Origin: JAMLHH01 sp037189845
Lineage (GTDB): Bacteria; Bacteroidota; Bacteroidia; Chitinophagales; JADIYW01
Reading direction: 5' to 3'
Length of the DNA: 64,000 nt
Assembly (NCBI GenBank): GCA_037189845.1
Contig: JBBCIS010000002.1
Coordinates: 1-64,000, forward strand
Shown here: positions 57,780 through 64,000 of the stretch, piece by piece
How positions within the stretch are numbered: position 1 is the first letter of the stretch
Layout: the number at the start of each line of letters is the position of its first letter
Notes under the pieces: model-generated
Databases searched by the model: none
Seen by the model: the letters and a program-made list of their open reading frames with translations, nothing else
Told to the model about the DNA's origin: nothing
Position numbers and translations under genes: made by a program

Positions 57780-58526
57780 TCAATGGGTTTTAGAAGAACA
57801 ATTTTCAACGGTAAACAACACCTCATCCATCCATTCTTCCGCAACATTTTCAAGGGCTATACTCAGACTTTCGTTCCATTGGTTGGATACATGCTTCATC
57901 TCATCTTCATAGTAACGTTTCTCTACCAGCTGAAAACTATCTTTTCTATAGATAACTACATCTATCGGAAAACCCACATCATTCGCGCTTACACGTGTGG
58001 AATCGAAAGAAAGAAAACCTGCTTTCAATGCTTTGGAAAACGATGTATTATGATTGATCACTCTGTTCAGAATAGGTTTTCCATAACCTGAATTACCAAT
58101 GATTACAAACGGTGTCCCCGGTCCCACTTCTATCCAGTTGCCTTCAGGATATAATAAAAACATACTCGGCTCATCATCTTCTCTCAACTGCCCGCCGACT
58201 ATTGTATGCAGATTAAAGGATAAGCCTGATGCCTCCAGACTTTCTCTGTCTTCTTTTGCTACTCTCCTCAGTTGTTCACCAAAGGCATTTACGGCTTTGT
58301 ACATCTTATCAAAATGATGCCCTTCATCGTGTAAAAGCTCCTTAAAATATGTCAAGGCTTTATCTCTGACGGATCTCAATCCGCTGGTCATTAAAAATAA
58401 AGCATGGTCCTCTCCTACATTGAGAAAAATCTTCTTAGCTGTGGTAGTCTCATTGCCCGAAGTAATCCTCGTATCAGCGATTGCCAACAATCCGGACTCC
58501 AACCTCATACCTACACAATATGTCAT
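57780..58526 (-). CDS. Anbu proteasome-related peptidase
   Basis: The 248-residue protein begins MTYCVGMRLESGLLAIADTR. Removal of Met leaves a catalytic Thr1; Asp17 and a Lys near 30-31 (mature numbering) complete the Ntn-hydrolase set. The family (ancestral beta subunit) forms ring-like or spiral assemblies and is encoded with amidoligase-type genes. Here it follows the transglutaminase-like, alpha-E and ATP-grasp genes in one operon. Substrates of Anbu are not established. Confidence 0.9.
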   Translation of the reverse strand: MTYCVGMRLESGLLAIADTRITSGNETTTAKKIFLNVGEDHALFLMTSGLRSVRDKALTYFKELLHDEGHHFDKMYKAVNAFGEQLRRVAKEDRESLEASGLSFNLHTIVGGQLREDDEPSMFLLYPEGNWIEVGPGTPFVIIGNSGYGKPILNRVINHNTSFSKALKAGFLSFDSTRVSANDVGFPIDVVIYRKDSFQLVEKRYYEDEMKHVSNQWNESLSIALENVAEEWMDEVLFTVENCSSKTH

Positions 58527-58569
58527 CTTCTTGTTATTTTAAGTAATAATAGTACCTGTAATTTAACAC

Positions 58570-59427
58570 TTATTGTTGTTGTTGGCTTATAGATTGTAAA
58601 ATTACTTGCACATCATGCTCTGTAGCGTTCTGTCCGAAGGTGTTTAAAATGCCTTTTATCGGGCTGCAATCATTGTAATCCGTACCATGACTGACCTTGA
58701 TAAAGTTTTCATTAACAAAAATATTATTGGTGGGATCAATGCCTACCCATCCCAGGTCGGGAACAAACACTTCTACCCATGCATGCATCTGGAGCGCGCC
58801 TACCAGGTCATCACTCGGAAAAATATAACCGGAAACATATCTTGCCGGAATTCCATTGTACCGGCATACGGATATAAATAAGTGTGCATAATCCTGACAG
58901 ACTCCTTCCTGTGACATCAGTATCTCATTGGCTGTAGTACTGACTGTTGTCGCTCCTTTTGTATATGTAATATACTGATGAGTATACAGATTTAAGGTCG
59001 TCAGAAACAGGATGATCGGTGTCCTGTTATCCATCTTCAGAATTTTATCTCTGTTACTTTCGTTGATTTCTGTCAAAGGAGTAGATCGCAGGAATAGCTG
59101 ATGATCGATCAAAAATTCATTGCTTCGGATATCATTTAAAATCATAGAAGATTTCAATGGTTTTCTGGAACCTATCTTTTTTCTGACATCAGCAGTCAGA
59201 TGTATCTGAAGCTCAGAAAATTTTTGCCTGGTTCTGAATTGCAGCACATTAAAACCGAAAAGATTCTGTGTTACTGAAAAATCAGAATGCAGGGAATTCT
59301 TTATTGCATACCCGGTCAAAACCTGGACATGGTCAGTACATGGCAGGATGTTCAGCTCAAAAATTGCGTCATAGACCGGCTCTAAATATGTATTTCTGGC
59401 TACGTATGATATTGTATAATCTCTCAT
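58570..59427 (-). CDS. transglutaminase-like cysteine protease-fold protein
   Basis: The 285 residues have a beta-rich N-terminal transglutaminase-associated domain (about 1-100) and a core with the Cys-His-Asp set. Cys is in SQEGVCQDYAHLF near 174, His in MHAWVEVFVPD near 214 and Asp in GIDPTNN near 229. The members of this family in Anbu operons may act as peptide-cleaving or amide-exchange enzymes. The gene starts two bases after the alpha-E gene stop. Confidence 0.9.
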   Translation of the reverse strand: MRDYTISYVARNTYLEPVYDAIFELNILPCTDHVQVLTGYAIKNSLHSDFSVTQNLFGFNVLQFRTRQKFSELQIHLTADVRKKIGSRKPLKSSMILNDIRSNEFLIDHQLFLRSTPLTEINESNRDKILKMDNRTPIILFLTTLNLYTHQYITYTKGATTVSTTANEILMSQEGVCQDYAHLFISVCRYNGIPARYVSGYIFPSDDLVGALQMHAWVEVFVPDLGWVGIDPTNNIFVNENFIKVSHGTDYNDCSPIKGILNTFGQNATEHDVQVILQSISQQQQ

Positions 59428-59429
59428 AA

Positions 59430-60368
59430 TTATGTCAGATATTCCTGGTTAAAAACAAATGCCAGCTCATTGATATGCTCCATCAGCCTAAAAAAATATT
59501 GTTGCGGATTTTCATTAAAATCTTCCGGCACTAAATAATGCAGCTGGCTGTTGAGACGGGCTATTTTGAATTTCAAATCATTAAATAAAGGTGTTTCCGC
59601 TAATTGCAACATTTCCAGATTCTGCTCTAATTCAGAAATATTATAAGCGACGGATCTTGGTAGCCGGTAATTGGACAACAGAAACATAATAGCATTCTGC
59701 GTATCCGGTACTTTATTGAAATAAATCCTGCTCATATCAAAAGACTCTGCGCTTCTAAGCATAGTGATACACAGATAATTTTCGTATGCTCCGGGCGCCT
59801 GGCTATCTCTTCCTTCCATAATCTCATTCCATTTCGTGTACAATATTCTGGCAACCTGATATGCTCTTTCTACGTGCTGACCGGCTTTTAACACAGCCCA
59901 AACATCATTGTGAATCAGTGTATTATCAATATATCCGTTGATGATAGAAATATTATTCCGGATAGACTTTGATACATCATCGAAGGTTTCAATATCCAGA
60001 CTGATCGTATCATTGATCTGATGATAAAGAATATTTACAGCTTCCCAGAGCTCTGTCAGCAAAAGATCTCTGCAACTCCTCGCATTTTCTCTGGTCAGCT
60101 GAATATTGTGCTTGACAGAATTCTGATTATAAGTGTCCAGAAAAAGATAATACAGGACATCCTTATCTGCAAATCCTTCGTACATCTCTGTAAATGAATC
60201 GTACAAGCCCGGGTACTTCAATACGGATGTGTGCACATCTTCTTTTGGCATTAATACATTGGCATCCAATGCTGAATAATAATGCACCTGAGCGTATCTC
60301 GCAAGGTACTCAGCACGCTCGAGATACCTGCCCATCCAGAACAAATGGTTCGCTAATCTTGATAACAT
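59430..60368 (-). CDS. alpha-E domain protein
   Basis: The 312-residue protein is all-helical and begins MLSRLANHLFWMGRYLERAE, the alpha-E signature. It has further motifs NARSCRDLLLTELWEAVN and GQHVERAYQVARILYTKWNEIM. In these operons it always accompanies the ATP-grasp ligase and transglutaminase; it has no known catalytic residues and may be a scaffold. It begins 100 bases after the ATP-grasp gene. Confidence 0.92.
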   Translation of the reverse strand: MLSRLANHLFWMGRYLERAEYLARYAQVHYYSALDANVLMPKEDVHTSVLKYPGLYDSFTEMYEGFADKDVLYYLFLDTYNQNSVKHNIQLTRENARSCRDLLLTELWEAVNILYHQINDTISLDIETFDDVSKSIRNNISIINGYIDNTLIHNDVWAVLKAGQHVERAYQVARILYTKWNEIMEGRDSQAPGAYENYLCITMLRSAESFDMSRIYFNKVPDTQNAIMFLLSNYRLPRSVAYNISELEQNLEMLQLAETPLFNDLKFKIARLNSQLHYLVPEDFNENPQQYFFRLMEHINELAFVFNQEYLT

Positions 60369-60468
60369 ATTTTTTGTTTAAGACTTTTTTAATAGTATTG
60401 GGTATTGAGAAGCATTGTGCCAACTGTCCCAATCCGCCGCGGCGAACCTACTAATCAATACCTGCTTT

Positions 60469-61914
60469 TTAATCAATCACCCATGTGTCTTTGGAACCTC
60501 CTCCCTGAGAGGAATTCACAACAAGGCTTCCCTTGCTCAAAGCCACTCTGGTCAGACCACCTTTCAATGCAAAAAATTTATCTTTTCCCATCAGGCTATA
60601 TGTTCTCAAATCTATATGGCGGGGTTCAAAGCAATTTTCCTTCTCTATATATGTAGAATGAACGGATAAGGACATCGTAGGCTGAGCGATATATTTCCGC
60701 CTGTTGCTCTTAATGCGGGCAATACATTCTTCTGTTTCTTTTTTTGTTGCCTGATGGCCGATAAAGATGCCGTATCCACCTGATTCATCTACCGGCTTTA
60801 CTACCAGCTCATTGATATGTTCCAGTACGTATTTACATTCATCATCTTTTTCGCATCGGTATGTTTTCACATTTTTTAGAATCGGCTCTTCTCCGAGATA
60901 GTATTTGATAATATCCGGCACATAGGCATAAACGGCTTTATCATCTGCCACACCTGTTCCCGGGGCATTCAGAATATTTACTGTACCGGCCCTGTATGCA
61001 GACATCAAACCAGGCACTCCCAGCAAGCTGTCGGACTTATATGCAAACGGATCAATAAATTCATCATCTATCCTGCGGTAGATGGCATCTACTTTTTTAG
61101 GACCTAAAACAGTCTTCATGTATACATGTCTGTTTTCTACAAACAAATCCCTGCCTTCTACCAACGGAATTCCCATGCTTTGAGCCAGAAAAGTATGTTC
61201 AAAATACGCCGAATTAAAACTGCCCGGAGTTAATACGACACAATTGGGCTGATGCGAGAAAATTTTATCCGGAATCACTGAATGTATCGTTTCCAGTAAT
61301 TGCTGGGAATAATCTGTCACCGTTTTGATTCTGTACTCAAAAAACAAATCGCTGAACAAACGCTTCATTGCTTCACGATTAGCTATTACATAGCTCACTC
61401 CTGACGGACATCTGAGATTATCTTCCAGCACATAATATTCTCCGTCAGAATGCTTGATCAGATCCGTTCCTACAATATGGGTATAAACCCCGCCAATAGG
61501 ATTAAAATCCAGCATGTATTTGTCATAAAATTTTGAAGAAAAGATCAGATCTGCCGGGACTATGCCCTCTTTTATAATTTTTTTATCATGATACAAATCC
61601 CAAAGAAACAGATTAATAGCCCGATTGCGTTGCTCCAGTCCATGCTCTATTTTACTCCATTCTGCTGAAGGGATGACTCTGGGAAAAATATCAAACGGAA
61701 ATATTCTTTCCACTCCCTGGGAAGTATCATTATACACATTAAATGTGATACCCTGATTGTAAAAAGATACCTTCGCATAATCAGACAACCTTTTAATACC
61801 ATGCCAGTCAACTTCATTAAATTTTTCTAATATTTTATAATATAACGGTCGGGCTTCCTGTTCTTTCAAAAAGACTTCATCAAGTATTCCATCTAATAAA
61901 GGATAATGCATCAT
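60469..61914 (-). CDS. circularly permuted ATP-grasp type 2 amidoligase-like protein
   Basis: The 481 residues match the circularly permuted ATP-grasp family that occurs with alpha-E and transglutaminase genes. Recognisable are GGVYTHIVGTDLIKH, VLEDNLRCPSGVSYVIANR, NAPGTGVADDKAVYAYVPD, LVVKPVDESGGYGIFIG and HIDLRTYSLM. It probably ligates a peptide or amino group using ATP; the substrate is unknown. It is first in the operon, so the whole set reads leftward: ATP-grasp, alpha-E, transglutaminase, Anbu, glycosyltransferase. Confidence 0.92.
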   Translation of the reverse strand: MMHYPLLDGILDEVFLKEQEARPLYYKILEKFNEVDWHGIKRLSDYAKVSFYNQGITFNVYNDTSQGVERIFPFDIFPRVIPSAEWSKIEHGLEQRNRAINLFLWDLYHDKKIIKEGIVPADLIFSSKFYDKYMLDFNPIGGVYTHIVGTDLIKHSDGEYYVLEDNLRCPSGVSYVIANREAMKRLFSDLFFEYRIKTVTDYSQQLLETIHSVIPDKIFSHQPNCVVLTPGSFNSAYFEHTFLAQSMGIPLVEGRDLFVENRHVYMKTVLGPKKVDAIYRRIDDEFIDPFAYKSDSLLGVPGLMSAYRAGTVNILNAPGTGVADDKAVYAYVPDIIKYYLGEEPILKNVKTYRCEKDDECKYVLEHINELVVKPVDESGGYGIFIGHQATKKETEECIARIKSNRRKYIAQPTMSLSVHSTYIEKENCFEPRHIDLRTYSLMGKDKFFALKGGLTRVALSKGSLVVNSSQGGGSKDTWVID

Positions 61915-62057
61915 ACTTTTTTGTTTTCAAAAAGATATACCAATAAGATTTAAAAACAAAATAACGTAATTATTTATCATCATAAATTAATTATCATTTA
62001 ACAACCTAAATTATTTATCACATATAATAAAATATAAACTATTGTTTAAAACAAAAA

Positions 62058-62081
62058 AACCGTAGCTGAAAAACTACGGTT
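62058..62081 (-). terminator. terminator of the GlsB-like gene
   Basis: AACCGTAG (62058-62065) and CTACGGTT (62074-62081) form an 8-bp stem around an 8-base loop. On the minus strand, T-rich sequence follows (TTTTTTTG). It lies 27 bases past the GlsB-like stop. Confidence 0.75.
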
Positions 62082-62107
62082 CACTTTACTAACCTTTACT
62101 AAAAAAA

Positions 62108-62353
62108 CTATTTTCTGAAAACTAAATTTATTAAAAATAAAATCACAACTGCTCCGATCGCACCGGTAATTATACTACCTATTACGCCTCCACCCAAACT
62201 GATATTTAATAATCCAAACAACCAAAAACCTACAAAACTTCCTAAAATACCTACTACAATATTTCCAATTAAACCCAATCCGCTTCCTTTATATAAAACA
62301 GCGCCTAACCAGCCTGCAATTCCACCTATTAATAATGTTGCTAAAATTTCCAT
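62108..62353 (-). CDS. GlsB/YeaQ/YmgE-type stress membrane protein
   Basis: The 81-residue protein is hydrophobic and glycine-rich (MEILATLLIGGIAGWLGAVL; GLIGNIVVGILGSFVGFWL; GGGVIGSIITGAIGAVVIL), with the three-helix pattern of the transglycosylase-associated (GlsB) family, often induced by stress. The ATG at 62353 replaces a TTG two codons earlier. It is a single gene with its own terminator. Confidence 0.85.
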   Translation of the reverse strand: MEILATLLIGGIAGWLGAVLYKGSGLGLIGNIVVGILGSFVGFWLFGLLNISLGGGVIGSIITGAIGAVVILFLINLVFRK

Positions 62354-62667
62354 ACTCAATTTTTATATTTTTAAGCCTATGTTCTGATATACGCAGCATT
62401 CCGCATAATGTTACAACAGCAATAGCAAAATGTAAACAAATTATTAAGCAGCGAATTTCTCTGTAGCTGAGAATAGTACCAGACCCATTTTCCGAGCCTT
62501 ATTTTTATCTCAAAACACAGTCAATAAACCATACAGCATTATCTGGTGATATCAACCTGTCCTGCAATTTAAAATACTGCCAATCATTATTCTCTGGTAT
62601 AAATCATCAGCAAAACATGTCGTTGTAGCACCGAATTCCATAATAGAGTAATTTTGCTGCCGTTATC
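62354..62667. other. intergenic region before the EamA gene
   Basis: About 310 bases with no open frame of interest. It contains a probable promoter for the EamA gene near its right end. Confidence 0.4.
62623..62656 (+). promoter_or_regulatory. promoter of the EamA transporter
   Basis: TTG (62623-62625), a 23-base spacer and TAATTTTG (62649-62656) fit the consensus, though the spacer is at the long end. The ATG is at 62668, so the leader would be very short. Confidence 0.45.
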
Positions 62668-63549
62668 ATGAGAAACGCATACATTTATCTGCACATTTCA
62701 GTACTACTGGCGGGTTTTACGGGCATCTTCGGGAAACTGATAGATCTTAATGAGGCATTATTGGTATGGTACAGAATTGCGCTGGCGACAGTTTTACTAT
62801 GGATTATTTTATACATTGGTAAAGACCGTATCAAATATCCGATGACAGAAGTTTTGTCTATGTCAAAATCCGGGTGCATTCTGACTTTACACTGGCTCTT
62901 TTTCTTTGCGAGCATCAAGCATTCCAATGTTTCTATAGGTGTGGTTTGCTTTGGTCTGACCAGCTTTTTTACTGCCATTCTTCAACCACTGATCAGAAGA
63001 AAAAGGCTTGTATTCAGTGAGCTCATGCTAAGCATGCTTACAATGCTGGGTATTGCTTTGATTTTCCATTTTGACACACAATACAGGCTGGGTATTACCT
63101 TAGGAGTCATATCTGCTGTGTTCTCTGCATTGTACACGATATTCAATGAAGAGCTGGTACAGAAGTATGAATCCAAACTGCTCAATTTCTATCAGCTGGG
63201 TGCGGGCACGCTTTTCCTGGGTGCTATTATGCCTGTATATCTGCATTTTAATCCTACCAACTATTTATTCCCGACAGCACAAGACTGGATATATACATTT
63301 ATACTGGCGTTTTTATGTACAGTAGTGCTGTATGTTTTATTCAATCTGGCATTAAAAAAATTATCTGCATTTACCGTAAGCCTGAGCTTCAATCTGGAAC
63401 CTATTTACTCGATCGTTCTTGCCTTTATATTATTTAAAGAAAACCAGGATTTAAATCATTCATTTTACATTGGTATTTCTCTTGTCATGCTTTCTGTAAT
63501 ACTACAGGCTGTATCATCTTATAAGAGTCATCAACCTAAAGCTGTTTAA
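62668..63549 (+). CDS. EamA/DMT family transporter
   Basis: The 293-residue membrane protein has about ten hydrophobic helices in two EamA repeats (about 1-140 and 145-285). A short tail follows (SYKSHQPKAV). The repeat boundary SAVFSALYTIFNEELVQKYE and the late SFNLEPIYSIVLAFILFKE are typical. These exporters move amino acids, nucleotides or drugs; the substrate cannot be told. dcd follows 59 bases downstream. Confidence 0.88.
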   Translation: MRNAYIYLHISVLLAGFTGIFGKLIDLNEALLVWYRIALATVLLWIILYIGKDRIKYPMTEVLSMSKSGCILTLHWLFFFASIKHSNVSIGVVCFGLTSFFTAILQPLIRRKRLVFSELMLSMLTMLGIALIFHFDTQYRLGITLGVISAVFSALYTIFNEELVQKYESKLLNFYQLGAGTLFLGAIMPVYLHFNPTNYLFPTAQDWIYTFILAFLCTVVLYVLFNLALKKLSAFTVSLSFNLEPIYSIVLAFILFKENQDLNHSFYIGISLVMLSVILQAVSSYKSHQPKAV

Positions 63550-63608
63550 TTCATCCCACGAACTTCCAACATAAGTGGACTTTTCTTACTTTAGCGAAAA
63601 TTTTTAGC

Positions 63609-64000
63609 ATGATACTGACCGACAAGAGCATATTGGCAGAAATGGAAGCCGGTAGAATCGTCATTGAGCCTTTTCAAGCAAAAAGCTTAGGAACAAACTC
63701 TTATGATGTACATCTGAGCAAACATCTTGCTGTATATACCGGTGATGTATTAGATGCAAGACAACACAATCCTATCCAGCATATAGAAATTCCGGAAGAA
63801 GGCTATGTTCTGCAACCAGGTACTTTATATCTTGGCTCTACTCTGGAATATACAGAAACGCATGCTCATGTACCGTTTTTAGAAGGAAAATCATCTATAG
63901 GAAGATTAGGAATCGACATTCATGCTACGGCAGGTAAAGGAGATGTAGGATTCTGTAATCACTGGACTCTGGAAATTTCATGCATTATGCCGGTACGGGT
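63609..64000 (+). CDS. dcd: dCTP deaminase, 5' part
   Basis: The gene runs off the window after about 130 codons. It begins MILTDKSILAEMEAGRIVIEPF, and has SLGTNSYDVHLSKHL (substrate region), FLEGKSSIGRLGIDIHATAGKGDVGF (the EGKSS/RxGxxxxxTAG catalytic region) and NHWTLEIS. The enzyme converts dCTP to dUTP for thymidylate synthesis. No truncation other than the window edge is seen. Confidence 0.95.
   Translation, partial: MILTDKSILAEMEAGRIVIEPFQAKSLGTNSYDVHLSKHLAVYTGDVLDARQHNPIQHIEIPEEGYVLQPGTLYLGSTLEYTETHAHVPFLEGKSSIGRLGIDIHATAGKGDVGFCNHWTLEISCIMPVR

Overview
This window is AT-rich chromosomal DNA from a member of the Bacteroidota. The evidence is several secreted proteins ending in type IX secretion system (T9SS) sorting domains, TTG-(18 to 23 nt)-TAnnTTTG promoters instead of sigma70 -35/-10 boxes, few Shine-Dalgarno sequences, and housekeeping proteins of Bacteroidota type (a long SecA, GTG/TTG starts). 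I would not name a genus. No prophage, intact insertion sequence or CRISPR array is visible, and the window is mostly core genome with accessory islands.

Layout. 1-1489: the start of a truncated secreted-protein gene, a small secreted protein and a SAM methyltransferase. 1554-3788: the ribosome-assembly GTPases der and era. 3856-3928: initiator tRNA-fMet. 4280-10195: a giant secreted T9SS protein with two lamin-tail domains. 10325-15915: a PhnA-like protein, rdgB, an acyltransferase, a SPOR protein and secA. 16123-21903: two tandem leucine-rich-repeat T9SS proteins with near-identical C-terminal halves. 22139-31875: purD, a YjbR protein, a DUF58 protein, a RraB-like protein, the recF-dciA-trxA operon, a TPR protein with ribH, a UbiA-like membrane protein, a lipoprotein and dnaG. 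32113-34325: a four-gene VOC/SRPBCC/DUF1801 cluster. 34396-37447: envelope and secreted hypotheticals including a tandem paralogue pair. 38045-39793: a small membrane protein, a hydrolase and kptA.

40071-52502 is the most unusual part. One cobalamin riboswitch precedes metE, as expected for a B12-independent methionine synthase. A second, closely similar riboswitch at 45110-45277 precedes two secreted T9SS proteins, the second being 1900 residues with a von Willebrand A domain, a propeller-type repeat region, a GEVED domain, eight Cys-containing repeats and a type B sorting domain. Both leaders have nearly the same aptamer-to-start distance and matching downstream hairpins, so the secreted operon appears to be under B12 control. 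An 84-bp repeat lies upstream of each riboswitch, and a frameshifted small gene lies before the second.

53227-55731: pnp and rpsO. 56116-56766: a GNAT-like protein with a 53-residue partner. 56778-61914: an Anbu (proteasome-related peptidase) operon with a circularly permuted ATP-grasp enzyme, an alpha-E protein, a transglutaminase-like protein and a family 9 glycosyltransferase. 62108-64000: a GlsB-type membrane protein, an EamA transporter and the 5' part of dcd.
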